The notes under the pieces are model-generated. The model was not told the DNA's origin, did not search any database, and worked only from the letters and a program-made list of their open reading frames with translations. Below, in pieces: positions 9,063 through 17,856 of a stretch of 64,000 bases of DNA. Where the stretch lies: contig NZ_OY780933.1 in NCBI RefSeq assembly GCF_963676065.1, positions 1,054,001 through 1,118,000 of the forward strand, written 5' to 3'. The translations under genes and the position numbers were made by a program. This stretch comes from Maridesulfovibrio sp. (GTDB taxonomy: Bacteria; Desulfobacterota; Desulfovibrionia; Desulfovibrionales; Desulfovibrionaceae). The first letter of the stretch is position 1, and every line of letters starts with the position of its first letter.

Positions 9063-10202
9063 TTATCTTCCGCACCTTTTAATCAGCTCAATAATTCTAT
9101 CCAGTTCTTCTGCTGACATGGCCGTGCCGGAAGGAAGACATAGCCCGCGTTTAAATAAATCCTCGCTGACTTTGCCGCCGAAAACAGTATTGTTTTTAAA
9201 GATCGGCTGCTTGTGCATGGGCTGCCAGACTGGACGGGATTCGATGTTTTCATTTTCAAGCGCAATGCGGATCTCATCAGGTGAAGCGCCGAATTCCTCA
9301 GCGTCAATGAGCATCACGGTAAGCCAGCGGTTACATTGGCCGTAATCGGCTTCAGGCATGAAGGATACACCCGCAATTGAGCCAAGCTCCTGCTCGTAAT
9401 AATCGAAGATTTCCCTTTTGCGTTTTACTCGCTCGGGAATGACTTCAACCTGTCCGCGCCCAACTGCGGCCACTAGATTGGACATGCGGTAGTTGTAACC
9501 GATCTCTTCGTGTTCGTAATATGGTTTCGGCTCCTTGGCCTGCTGAGAAAGCCAGCGGGCGCGGCTGATCATATCTTCATCATCCGAAGCCAGAAGTCCG
9601 CCCCCGGAGGTGGTTATGATTTTGTTACCGTTAAAGGAGTATGCGGCCATGAGCGCCCCTTTTCCGGCATGCCTGCCTTTATATGTCGCGCCAACGGATT
9701 CAGCCGCATCCACAACCATAGGAATTCCATGCGGCTCAAGTATTTCAAGAATGCGATCGTAATCCGCGCATTGGCCGTAAAGGTCGGTGGGGATTACTGC
9801 TTTCGGTTTGCGGCCCTGAGAAATATAATGATCCACGGCTTCAGCCAGAAGATCAGGATCCATGTTCCATGATTTATAATCACAGTCGATAAAAACCGGT
9901 TCCGCCCCCAGAAATGTAATAGGGCTGACACTGCCGATGAAAGTAAGCGAAGAAGCGATGACCACATCACCGGTTTCCACCCCAAGCAGCCGCAATGCTA
10001 TGTGTAGGGCTGCTGTTCCGCTGGAAAGGGCCGCGCAGTGTGCAAAGCCGGTAAGCTTGGAAAAATCATGTTCAAAGCCGTTGACCATCGGGCCAAGCGG
10101 AGCAATAAAGTTGCTTTCAAAAGCCTGGCGGACATATTCCTGTTCATTACCGCCCATGTGCGGCGGTGAAAGATATATGCGGTTATTTTTATTTGCGGGC
10201 AC
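9063..10202 (-). CDS. DegT/DnrJ/EryC1 aminotransferase (PglE-like)
   Basis: 379 residues. RIYLSPPHMGGNEQEYV is the typical start of PglE/LegC-type aminotransferases; SSGTAALHIALRLL, VDAAESVGATYKG and SFNGNKIITTSGGG follow, the K of GNK being the PLP lysine. It would aminate C4 of UDP-4-keto-6-deoxy-GlcNAc, using glutamate. The start is GTG, supported by AGGAAG at 8 nt. The partner dehydratase gene follows and the PglD-like acetyltransferase gene precedes it, so the three steps to UDP-diacetylbacillosamine are adjacent. The 129-nt gap upstream may hold a separate promoter; I see no clear -35/-10 pair there. Confidence 0.92.
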   Translation of the reverse strand: MPANKNNRIYLSPPHMGGNEQEYVRQAFESNFIAPLGPMVNGFEHDFSKLTGFAHCAALSSGTAALHIALRLLGVETGDVVIASSLTFIGSVSPITFLGAEPVFIDCDYKSWNMDPDLLAEAVDHYISQGRKPKAVIPTDLYGQCADYDRILEILEPHGIPMVVDAAESVGATYKGRHAGKGALMAAYSFNGNKIITTSGGGLLASDDEDMISRARWLSQQAKEPKPYYEHEEIGYNYRMSNLVAAVGRGQVEVIPERVKRKREIFDYYEQELGSIAGVSFMPEADYGQCNRWLTVMLIDAEEFGASPDEIRIALENENIESRPVWQPMHKQPIFKNNTVFGGKVSEDLFKRGLCLPSGTAMSAEELDRIIELIKRCGR

Positions 10203-10331
10203 TTGCGGAGCTTCCTTTATGGATAAGAATTATATGTAACAACGGGTCTGATATTACATTTCCCGGTTTTAGTACAGTTTTTGTAATATCAATTGAAAGT
10301 GGCTGTAATGATTGTGTTAATATAGATGCTG

Positions 10332-10955
10332 TTAGCGGTCTTTCACTCTGGCAGGAACTCCCGCTGCGGTTATTCCTGCCGGGATGTCATTGATTGCCGT
10401 TGCGCCGCCTCCGAGTACCGCCCGGTTGTGAATGGTGATTCGCGGCAACACAGTGGCTCCGATACCAATCATAGCCTCTTCCTCAACTGTGACTTCTCCA
10501 CCGAGAGTGGCTCCCGGCGCAATGTGGACGTGAGGTCCGATTACATTGTGGTGTTCTACCGTACAGTTGGTGTTAACGATAGTGTTGTCATTGATCACTG
10601 TGCCGGTATTGATGACAGCGCCCGCCAGTATCATGCACCCGTCGCCCACGATCACATTGGGTGCGATGATTGCAGAAGGATGAATAACTGTGAAAAAGGA
10701 ATGTCCGGCGTCACTCAATTCTGTGAAAATTCGTTTGCGCAATTCGTTATTGCCTAGAGCGAGTACGATTCCGTCATGTTCAATCGTACTGATTGCGGAA
10801 TTGCCGCCGGGAAGAGGGATGCCCATGACTTTCTTGCCGTGAAGTTTCCGGTTTTCATCTACGAAGGCTACGGGGGTGGCACCATCCATCTGTATCAATG
10901 CGTCGGCCACTACCTGCCCATGCCCTCCTGCGCCCATGATAATGATTTTCTTCAT
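10332..10955 (-). CDS. PglD-like sugar O/N-acetyltransferase
   Basis: 207 residues from the ATG at 10955. KKIIIMGAGGHGQVVADAL is the UDP-sugar-binding domain of the NeuD/PglD family. Hexapeptide repeats follow (APNVIVGDGCMI, NTGTVINDNTIV, IGPHVHIAPGATLGG), and the H in EHHNVIG is probably the catalytic base. It would acetylate the 4-amino group of the sugar made by the PglE-like enzyme, using acetyl-CoA. A longer in-frame reading upstream lies entirely over the PglC-like gene and has no family match, so it was not used. Only one nucleotide separates it from the stop of that gene. Confidence 0.9.
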   Translation of the reverse strand: MKKIIIMGAGGHGQVVADALIQMDGATPVAFVDENRKLHGKKVMGIPLPGGNSAISTIEHDGIVLALGNNELRKRIFTELSDAGHSFFTVIHPSAIIAPNVIVGDGCMILAGAVINTGTVINDNTIVNTNCTVEHHNVIGPHVHIAPGATLGGEVTVEEEAMIGIGATVLPRITIHNRAVLGGGATAINDIPAGITAAGVPARVKDR

Positions 10956-10956
10956 A

Positions 10957-11568
10957 TTATCTGCCGTCCCGGTTCTTACTGCCCATGAATTCTTTCGCTG
11001 TTGCCTGCCCGGATTGGGATATCCCTTCGCGCTTAAATACGCGGGCCACGGTGAGATATAAAATTTTAATATCCAGCAGCAGGTTGTGGTTATCCACATA
11101 CCAGACATCAAGCTTGAATTTGTCTTCCCATGAGATGGCGTTGCGGCCATTCACCTGCGCCCAGCCGGTGATACCGGGCCGTACATCATGGCGTCTGGCT
11201 TGCTCCGGACTGTAGCGTTTAAGATACTGCATCAGTAAAGGGCGTGGACCAACAAGTGACATATCCCCAAATATTACGTTGATCAGTTCCGGCAATTCAT
11301 CAAGTGAAGTTGAACGCAGAATTTTCCCGAACCTGCTTAAACGCTCCGAGTCCGGGAGCAGATTGCCGTGCTCATCCCTTGCATCGGACATGGTTTTGAA
11401 CTTGATGATGTTGAAAGGTCTGCCGTGTAGTCCCGGCCTGCGTTGGATAAAGAATATTCCGTTTCCCATCTTTTTATGAATGGCAACGGCAACCGCCACC
11501 AGCACAGGAAAAAAAATCAGCAGCGCGCTGATTGAAAAAACAAGGTCAAAACATCTTTTGGCTGTCAC
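10957..11568 (-). CDS. Undecaprenyl-phosphate sugar-1-phosphate transferase (PglC-like)
   Basis: 203 residues, the size of the small monotopic phosphoglycosyl transferases. A single N-terminal re-entrant hydrophobic segment (LVFSISALLIFFPVLVAVAVAIH) is followed by IFFIQRRPGLHGRPFNIIKFKTM, the conserved catalytic DE replaced by the local DARDEHGN region, then STSLDELPELINVIFGDMSLVGPRPL. It moves a phospho-sugar from UDP-diNAcBac or a similar donor to undecaprenyl phosphate at the cytoplasmic membrane face, starting the repeat unit. The start is GTG. It is packed between the GT4 gene (3-nt gap) and the PglD-like gene. Confidence 0.92.
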   Translation of the reverse strand: MTAKRCFDLVFSISALLIFFPVLVAVAVAIHKKMGNGIFFIQRRPGLHGRPFNIIKFKTMSDARDEHGNLLPDSERLSRFGKILRSTSLDELPELINVIFGDMSLVGPRPLLMQYLKRYSPEQARRHDVRPGITGWAQVNGRNAISWEDKFKLDVWYVDNHNLLLDIKILYLTVARVFKREGISQSGQATAKEFMGSKNRDGR

Positions 11569-11571
11569 TAT

Positions 11572-12681
11572 TTATAATCCCATGGCTTTCATAATGGTCG
11601 CATTGACCTTGTTAACATCAAATTTTTCAGCAATATATTCAAGTGATGCTGTACCCATACGTTGCATGAGGTCCGGCTGGAGAATGAATCTTTCCATTGC
11701 CAGTTCCAGAGCTGGAACATCTTGTACCGGAACCATAAATCCGTTTCGTCCTTCGATAACGGTTTCCCGGCATCCAGTGGCATCAGTCGTCACAACCGGC
11801 CTCCCGGTTGCCATTGCTTCCAGCACAGAGCGAGGGGTTCCTTCTCTATAAGAAGGTAATACGTAGACAGAGCAATTCTTTAACTCTTCACGAACATCTT
11901 CAACCGGACCAATATACTGAACACCATTATCCTGCCAGTTTTCAATCAGGGCGTCACTTAGTGAATCCGGTCCAAGGTCATATGGGCCGACCAACCTGAA
12001 TTTGGCCTGCGGATATTTCTTTTTCAGATTTACGGATGCGGCGGCAAATTCTCGCACGCCTTTTTCCTTGAGCAGCCTTGAAATGCACAGAAATACCGGT
12101 CCACCTTCAGGCACAGGTGAGCTGGTGTAATGGTCAAGATCAACACCTGATCCGTTGGTGACAACAGTCAATTTGTTTTGCGGGATTATGCCAATGTTTT
12201 TGAATAATTCTCGGTCATCTGGATTCTGAAACATGACTGAGTTATTGCATGATAGCCCTACCCTATACATGGTTTTTACCAGTTTGAAGAGCAGCCCTCT
12301 TTTACCGGATGTCTGCCCGAAGGCATAGCCCAACCCGGTAATCATGGAGTAAATGTTTTTCACCCCGGCCAGCTTGGCCGCTATGGAGCCGTAAATGACA
12401 GGCTTGATGGTATATGAAAGTACCGTGTCAGGTTTAATGCGTTTCAGTATTTTTACCAGAGCGAAAAGTGCGGCAAGGTCTTTAAGAGGATTCATGCCTG
12501 TTCGCTGGATGGGAGCCTCAATGAATTTGATGCCCATGTCTGCGAGTTTCTGCGGCACGTCTTGGGAGTCAAGCGGTGCTATGCCGTAGACTTCGTGTCC
12601 CTCGGAGACCAGAGCTTTGAGCAGTGGGCCGCGAAAGTTGATAAGTGACGGGCTATAGCCGCCGATGACTGCGATTTTCAC
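11572..12681 (-). CDS. Family 4 glycosyltransferase (PglA-like)
   Basis: 369 residues from a GTG whose G is also the last base of the upstream stop codon (TAGTG), a coupled 1-nt overlap; the first residues MKIAVIGGYSPSLINFRGPLL then match the family start. VSVGR-like FLCISRLLKEKGVREF, FRLVGPYD and YREGTPRSVLEAMATGRPVVTTDATGCRE are GT4 donor-site motifs, including the E-x7-E of EGTPRSVLEA. PglA-type enzymes add the second sugar to undecaprenyl-PP-diNAcBac. This fits its place directly before the PglC- and PglD-like genes. The donor sugar is inferred by analogy only. Confidence 0.88.
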   Translation of the reverse strand: MKIAVIGGYSPSLINFRGPLLKALVSEGHEVYGIAPLDSQDVPQKLADMGIKFIEAPIQRTGMNPLKDLAALFALVKILKRIKPDTVLSYTIKPVIYGSIAAKLAGVKNIYSMITGLGYAFGQTSGKRGLLFKLVKTMYRVGLSCNNSVMFQNPDDRELFKNIGIIPQNKLTVVTNGSGVDLDHYTSSPVPEGGPVFLCISRLLKEKGVREFAAASVNLKKKYPQAKFRLVGPYDLGPDSLSDALIENWQDNGVQYIGPVEDVREELKNCSVYVLPSYREGTPRSVLEAMATGRPVVTTDATGCRETVIEGRNGFMVPVQDVPALELAMERFILQPDLMQRMGTASLEYIAEKFDVNKVNATIMKAMGL

Positions 12682-14645
12682 TACCCAATCTCCCAACACT
12701 CACACCAGCTCTGGAACATCAAGATGCTCCAGATTCTGTACTGGTTGTCTTTGATTCCGGCAAGATGTTCGTTCCAGGCCAGCCGTACCTGCCCTGCATT
12801 GAAATATCCTTCCCGGTCCAGACGGTCCGGAGCGAGCAGGTCTTCTGCCCATTCGCGTAAGGGGCCGCGCAACCAGCTGTCGATGGGAACTCCAAAACCC
12901 ATTTTGGGTCGTTCTATCATTTCCTGCGGCACATATTTATACAGAATCTGGCGCAGAATATGTTTTCCCTGTCCTCCTGAAACACGCAGGTGCATCGGCA
13001 GCCGTTGAGAAAATTCCACAATCTCATGGTCGAGGAAAGGCGCGCGTGTTTCGAGGCTGATGCCCATTGCCGCCCGGTCAACCTTGGTCAGGATATCATC
13101 AGGCATATAGTTGGCCGTATCCATGAACTGCATCCATGAGGTCAGGTTGTCTTGTGGTGGCTGGCGGTTGGAATACTGAAACGGTCCCTTAAATTCACGG
13201 GCATTGCGGACAACGGTTTCCGGATTAAGCCAGATAGAAGTAAGGTCACGGTAATATTCAGAGGCAGAACCTGCCCCCATTACATCAGCGAGTTTATGAA
13301 GTTTCTGACCGGGCAGGCGCATTTGCAGGCTCGGTGGCAGAAACGGTTCGTACATTTGAAAGACTTTATTCCAGCTATGCGGTGATATGGACGAGATCAT
13401 TCTCGATCCAATTTTGCGCAGGGGCGCGGGAATATTTGCTAACTTGTGCCACAGGGAGCAGCCTTTGAAATGACGGTTGTAACCGGCGAAAAGTTCATCC
13501 CCTCCGTCACCGGAAAGGGCTACGGTCACATGCTCACGGGTCATGCGTGAAACAAGGTGCGTAGGAATCTGTGAGGAATCGGAAAAAGGCTGGTCCCATA
13601 TCTGCGGAATCTGCGGGATGATGTTAAGTGCATCCTGCGGCGAGACGTACAGCTCTGTGTGTTCGGTTCCGATATGTTTTGCTACTGCCTTTGCATCCTC
13701 GGCTTCGTTGTATGCTTCATCATCAAAACCGATGGTGAAGGTCTTAACCGGGGCCAGAGCGCATTGCTGCATCAAGGATACGATAAGTGAAGAATCCACC
13801 CCGCCGGAAAGAAAAGCCCCCAGCGGCACATCTGCGATCATTTCCCGCTCGATGACCTTGAGCAGCAGGTCTTCTAAAGTTTCGATTATTGCTTCATCCG
13901 GGGCCGTGAAAATCTTATTTTCGGCTTCCCGAGCACAATCAAGCAGTGACCAGTATGGCCGGGGTTCCATCAGTTCGCCATTTTCCCGCAGACAGGTCCA
14001 TGTGCCGGGCATAAGGCAGAATGTATCTTTGAAGATTGTCCGTGGAGCAGGTACGTAGCAATAGCGCAGGTAGGCGGCTAATGAGTCGCGGTCAACTTCG
14101 CGCTTGAAATATTTTTTATAGCCCATGAGCGCTTTAAGCTCAGAGCCGAAGAGGAAGTTCTCGCCCTGTCTGGAGTAGTAGAGCGGTTTCTCGCCCATGC
14201 GGTCCCTTGCAAGCAGCAGGCAGTGCTCCCTACGGTCCCAGACGGCGAGAGCGAACATGCCGCTGAAGCGTTTAAGAGCTTCTTCAAAGCCCCATTGCTC
14301 AATAGCCTCAAGCATGACCTCGGTATCGGAATGGCCGCGCCAGCCGGGAAATCCCTCGGTCTGTTCCAATTCCGCACGCAGATCACGGTAATTATAGATT
14401 TCGCCGTTATAGACAGTAACGTAGCGGCCGGATCTGGAGTGCATGGGCTGCACACCTTCTTCGGTCAGGTCGATGATGGCGAGGCGGCGGTGGTCAAGAC
14501 CAACGCCCCATTCAGGATCAGACCATTGATCGGAACCGTCAGGGCCGCGTAAATTCTGGGCGTCACCCATCTTACGGGCAATGCGTTCCAGACGGCTCGC
14601 GTCTGAGGAACGGCTGAGATCAATAAAACCTGCGATTCCACACAT
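12681..14645 (-). CDS. asnB: Asparagine synthase (glutamine-hydrolysing) family protein of a polysaccharide locus
   Basis: 654 residues. The start MCGIAGFIDLS puts the catalytic cysteine at position 2, and GGAGG lies 8 nt before this ATG, so an upstream in-frame ATG/GTG was not used. Residues 1-200 are the class II glutamine amidotransferase domain (RRLAIIDLTEEGVQPM, YNGEIYN, RGHSDTE). The synthetase domain has the ATP-pyrophosphatase loop FLSGGVDSSLI and SGDGGDELFAGYNRH. It uses glutamine and ATP to form an amide, either asparagine or a carboxamide on a uronic acid. Homologues are common in exopolysaccharide clusters, so sugar amidation is plausible here. Confidence 0.9.
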   Translation of the reverse strand: MCGIAGFIDLSRSSDASRLERIARKMGDAQNLRGPDGSDQWSDPEWGVGLDHRRLAIIDLTEEGVQPMHSRSGRYVTVYNGEIYNYRDLRAELEQTEGFPGWRGHSDTEVMLEAIEQWGFEEALKRFSGMFALAVWDRREHCLLLARDRMGEKPLYYSRQGENFLFGSELKALMGYKKYFKREVDRDSLAAYLRYCYVPAPRTIFKDTFCLMPGTWTCLRENGELMEPRPYWSLLDCAREAENKIFTAPDEAIIETLEDLLLKVIEREMIADVPLGAFLSGGVDSSLIVSLMQQCALAPVKTFTIGFDDEAYNEAEDAKAVAKHIGTEHTELYVSPQDALNIIPQIPQIWDQPFSDSSQIPTHLVSRMTREHVTVALSGDGGDELFAGYNRHFKGCSLWHKLANIPAPLRKIGSRMISSISPHSWNKVFQMYEPFLPPSLQMRLPGQKLHKLADVMGAGSASEYYRDLTSIWLNPETVVRNAREFKGPFQYSNRQPPQDNLTSWMQFMDTANYMPDDILTKVDRAAMGISLETRAPFLDHEIVEFSQRLPMHLRVSGGQGKHILRQILYKYVPQEMIERPKMGFGVPIDSWLRGPLREWAEDLLAPDRLDREGYFNAGQVRLAWNEHLAGIKDNQYRIWSILMFQSWCECWEIG

Positions 14646-14654
14646 CTTGTATGC

Positions 14655-14844
14655 CTCCGGCGGCTCTCCGAAAGCCATAGAAACTTTTTTCAAAAAGATT
14701 CTATGGACTCTTCAAAAACTTTTACTATGGCTTCGCCGCGATTAATTCAAAAAAAACTATTGTAACTATACCCAACCTCACAAGCAGCCGTATAAAAACT
14801 AATAAAAGTTTTTGGGGTTGGCCCCGGCAGAGCCACCGAAGGCT
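14655..14844. repeat. Pair of related intergenic repeat units in inverted orientation
   Basis: On the minus strand, a unit runs from about 14724 to 14655 with AAAAGTTTTTG at its start and GAGAGCCGCCGGAGGC at its end. On the plus strand, a related unit runs from about 14804 to 14844 with AAAAGTTTTTG and AGAGCCACCGAAGGC. The first contains an inverted repeat, CCATAGAA (14675-14682) with TTCTATGG (14699-14706), and near-complementary T/A runs between. Its end supplies the ribosome site of the asparagine synthase gene; the second unit touches the stop codon of kpsF. Similar units are, from memory, scattered through Desulfovibrio-type genomes. Confidence 0.5.
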
Positions 14845-15842
14845 TAGCTCCGTGTGTTGTCAGCGAACTTAAGGCGACCTTTGCCCAGCAGATCGTGCAG
14901 ATGAATCATACCTGAGAGGGTGCCTTCTTCATCTACAACGGGCAACACGGTTATTTCTTTGGATTCCATGATGTCGAGAGCCTGCGCTGCGGACATTTCC
15001 GGGGTGATGCGTAGCGGGTTTTCTATCATAACTTCACGGGCAGGAATTTCGCTACTGAAATTTCCGGAACAGACCAGCCTGCGCACATCGCCATCGGTGA
15101 TGACACCGGAGAGTCTGTTGCCGTCGAGCAGGGCAACAAGTCCGAGGCCGCCTTTATCGAGTACTGTAAGTGCCTCGGAAAGTGCGGTGTTCTGAGGGGC
15201 GGCGGGGATGTTGTCCGTGTGCATCAGTTCGCTGATACACAGGGTCAGCCTGCGGCCCAGAGACCCGCCGGGATGAAATTTTTTGAAATCATGACTGTCA
15301 AAACCCTTGTGATCCATCAGGCATACCGCCAGCGCGTCGCCCATAGCCAGTGCTGCGGTGGTTGATGATGTCGGTGCCAGTCCGTGGGAGCAGGCTTCGC
15401 ATGGGACCTTGGTCTTTATGACGATATCTGAGAGGCGACCCATGGTCGATTCCATATCCGAGGTGATGGAAATGATTTTGGTGCCGAAGGAGCGGATAGC
15501 CGGGAGCAGTGCGTTCAGCTCGTCGGTTTCCCCGCTGTTGGAAATGGAAATGACCACATCTTCGGCCCGGACCATACCGAGATCGCCGTGAGCTCCTTCA
15601 ACCGGATGCAGAAAGAAGGAAGGGGTTCCGGTGGATGACATGGTGGCGGCTATCTTGCGGCCCACTAAGCCTGATTTTCCCAGTCCGGTAATGATCACCC
15701 TGCCTTTGCATGCGGAGAGCATCTCCGCAGCCTTAGCAAAGTTAAGGTCAAGTGATTCGCGTATTGAGGCAAGTCCTTTCTCTTCAATTTTAAAGACTTC
15801 CTTGCCTCGTTTTATGAAGTCGGAAAGTTGTTTCTCGGTCAT
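14844..15842 (-). CDS. kdsD: D-arabinose-5-phosphate isomerase (KpsF/KdsD/GutQ family)
   Basis: 332 residues, the normal family length. A SIS domain (about 40-175; GRVIITGLGKSGLVGRKIAATMSSTGTPS, ISNSGETDELNAL) is followed by two CBS domains (about 205-325; ISELMHTDNIPA, VMIENPLRITPEM, VVDEEGTLSGMIHLHDLL). It interconverts ribulose-5-P and arabinose-5-P, the first step to Kdo for LPS or capsule. It is the last gene of the operon that starts with the histidine kinase and contains gspC and gspF, with only a 7-nt gap after gspF, so it may be expressed together with the secretion genes. Confidence 0.94.
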   Translation of the reverse strand: MTEKQLSDFIKRGKEVFKIEEKGLASIRESLDLNFAKAAEMLSACKGRVIITGLGKSGLVGRKIAATMSSTGTPSFFLHPVEGAHGDLGMVRAEDVVISISNSGETDELNALLPAIRSFGTKIISITSDMESTMGRLSDIVIKTKVPCEACSHGLAPTSSTTAALAMGDALAVCLMDHKGFDSHDFKKFHPGGSLGRRLTLCISELMHTDNIPAAPQNTALSEALTVLDKGGLGLVALLDGNRLSGVITDGDVRRLVCSGNFSSEIPAREVMIENPLRITPEMSAAQALDIMESKEITVLPVVDEEGTLSGMIHLHDLLGKGRLKFADNTRS

Positions 15843-15849
15843 TTGTTAC

Positions 15850-17061
15850 CTATTTTACGAGCGAGGTGAGGTTGAATATCGGTCCCATGATGGCGACGAC
15901 AATAAAAGCGATGAGCATACCGATGAAAAGCAGCAGCATGGGTTCGGCCAAAGCGACAACGCGTTTCATGAAGTTATCAACGTCTCTTTCAAAGATGGTG
16001 CCCATGCGTTGCAGGAATTTTCCGAGTTCCCCGGATTTTTGGCCTGCGGTGAGAGTCAGGATGTAGATATCCGGATAAATTTTCTGCTCCGCAAGTACGG
16101 AACTTAAAGATCTACCGGTGGCGACTTCTTCACGGGCTTCGCTCATTTTCTTTTTGAAAAATGTGGATTTAACAGCGTTGGCGGAGCTTTCCATGCCTTG
16201 CACAAGGGGGATTCCCGCATCGATCTGGAATCCAAGTATACCGGAAAAACGGGCCAGTGTTGATTTCTGGACCAACGGTAGTTTCCATAACAGTTCGTCC
16301 ACCTTTTCCCGGAATTTAGGCACGGACTTATAAGCGCTGACCAGTGCGAAAACTATACACAGGGGGATAAGCAGCGCCATGGGTCCCAGTCCTTCAAGTG
16401 TATTGCCAACCGCGACAACTATTTTGGTGGATGTGGGAAGTTCACCCTTGGCGGCTTTAAATACAACGGTAATCTTGGGCAGAACTTCGGAAAGCAGGAA
16501 ATAAACCGCGCCCATACCTATCATCAGGATGACTACCGGATAGACCATGGCGGTCATGAGTCGTCCGCTGACTTCAGCGCGTTCTTCTTCATATTTGGCG
16601 ATATTTTCAAGTACATCGCCCAGCTTACCAACTGATTCCGCTACCTGTACCATTCCCACGTAGACCTGCGGAAAAATTTTGGGGTACTTGGCAAGGCAGG
16701 ATGAAAAGCTTTCCCCGGACTGGACCGCATCGCGTATCTCCATCCATGTGTGACTGGCTCTGCCGCCGGTCATACGGGCCATCATGTCCAGAGACTGGGC
16801 CAGCGCGGTTCCGCTTTGCAGCAGGATACCGAGATAGTAGAATGATTCACCCAGTCTTATTTTGCCTCCCATGGACATGGAAGCCGCCAGACTCTGGGTA
16901 GAACTTTTTTCTTTTTGATTGGATTTGACCTTTTCCAGACGCAGGGGCATGAGTCCCTTGCTCTGCAAAGTAGCAAAAGCCCGGGATTGGGAGGAAGCTT
17001 CAACAAATCCTTTTTTCTTTTTACCTTCGGCTGTGACGGCTCTATATTGATAGGTGGGCAT
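15850..17061 (-). CDS. gspF: Type II secretion inner-membrane platform protein GspF
   Basis: 403 residues, the usual length. PTYQYRAVTAEGKKKKGFVEA at the N-terminus is typical of GspF/PilC. Two homologous T2SSF domains follow (FYYLGILLQSGTALAQSLDMMARMTGG and FSGILGFQIDAGIPLVQGMESSANAV), with three membrane helices (about 168-190, 220-240, 375-400; the last LLLFIGMLIAFIVVAIMGPIF). It forms the inner-membrane platform that couples the ATPase GspE to pseudopilus assembly. It lies 6 nt after gspC. No gspE is in the window. Confidence 0.94.
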   Translation of the reverse strand: MPTYQYRAVTAEGKKKKGFVEASSQSRAFATLQSKGLMPLRLEKVKSNQKEKSSTQSLAASMSMGGKIRLGESFYYLGILLQSGTALAQSLDMMARMTGGRASHTWMEIRDAVQSGESFSSCLAKYPKIFPQVYVGMVQVAESVGKLGDVLENIAKYEEERAEVSGRLMTAMVYPVVILMIGMGAVYFLLSEVLPKITVVFKAAKGELPTSTKIVVAVGNTLEGLGPMALLIPLCIVFALVSAYKSVPKFREKVDELLWKLPLVQKSTLARFSGILGFQIDAGIPLVQGMESSANAVKSTFFKKKMSEAREEVATGRSLSSVLAEQKIYPDIYILTLTAGQKSGELGKFLQRMGTIFERDVDNFMKRVVALAEPMLLLFIGMLIAFIVVAIMGPIFNLTSLVK

Positions 17062-17067
17062 ACAGTC

Positions 17068-17844
17068 CTACTTGAGTTCTACAATGAGCGAGAGCATCTG
17101 CCCTTTGCGCTCAACATCCATGGCAATGGCCGCAGCACCGCCCAGTGATCCGTAAATCTGGAGCAGCTTGGTCGGACCGGTGATCATCTCACCGTTAATG
17201 CGCATGAGAACATCCCCGTTTTCCAGACCGAGCTTTTTGAGCATGGAATTGGTCTTGATGTTAGTGATGCGGAATCCCTGAGTCTTGCCGCCCTTGCTGT
17301 TAGGTTTGAAGAGGGCCTGCTTGAGGAACGCGTTGGGATCGTCCAGAATCTGCTTGGCTTCGGTTTTGTCGACGGTAATCTTGTTGGTTTTGCCGCGTAC
17401 AAGTTTCAGGCTTTGAACCTGATCCCACATGGCAACTTTTTTTTCTTCGCGTCCGTATTTCCAGATGACATACTGAGGCTTGATCTCGGCAAGAGTCCAA
17501 CCCTCGTGCTCATCACCTTCGCGCAGGATGACGGTTTCGTTTTTTATTCTGAATACGGCCATGTCCGTATCACCGGTCAGGATGCCCACAAGCATCCATG
17601 TGGCCGGAGTTACGGTGGTTTTTTTCTGTATCTCAGCCGGGTTATCAAGACTGAGGATATTTTTACCAAGGATTATTTTGGAGTCTTTTTCTATCTCAGT
17701 AGTAACATCCGTAGAAAAAGATTGGCCGAGAATGGGCGCAGTGGGCTTGGGCAGTGGTATAAATGACGACACAAGATAAGCTGTGGCCAGCCCGAAGGTC
17801 AGCGGCCATAGCCATGCCGGAAATTTGGTGGCTTTAAGCTCCAT
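17068..17844 (-). CDS. gspC: Type II secretion protein GspC with C-terminal PDZ domain
   Basis: 258 residues. A short cytoplasmic start is followed by one membrane helix (FPAWLWPLTFGLATAYLVSSF), a periplasmic homology region (about 75-140; VGILTGDTDMAVFRIKNETVILREGD) and a PDZ domain (about 185-258; NSMLKKLGLENGDVLMRINGEMITGPTKLLQIYGSL). GspC links the inner-membrane platform to the outer-membrane secretin and helps recruit substrates. It is 12 nt downstream of the response regulator gene and 6 nt upstream of gspF. Its position away from the pseudopilin operon, together with gspF, is an unusual split. Confidence 0.9.
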   Translation of the reverse strand: MELKATKFPAWLWPLTFGLATAYLVSSFIPLPKPTAPILGQSFSTDVTTEIEKDSKIILGKNILSLDNPAEIQKKTTVTPATWMLVGILTGDTDMAVFRIKNETVILREGDEHEGWTLAEIKPQYVIWKYGREEKKVAMWDQVQSLKLVRGKTNKITVDKTEAKQILDDPNAFLKQALFKPNSKGGKTQGFRITNIKTNSMLKKLGLENGDVLMRINGEMITGPTKLLQIYGSLGGAAAIAMDVERKGQMLSLIVELK

Positions 17845-17856
17845 TAAAAGTATATC

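Noticed and set aside
10956..11150. In-frame N-terminal extension of the PglD-like gene
   Set aside because: It overlaps the PglC-like gene out of frame and is not family-like; the ATG at 10955 gives the proper start.
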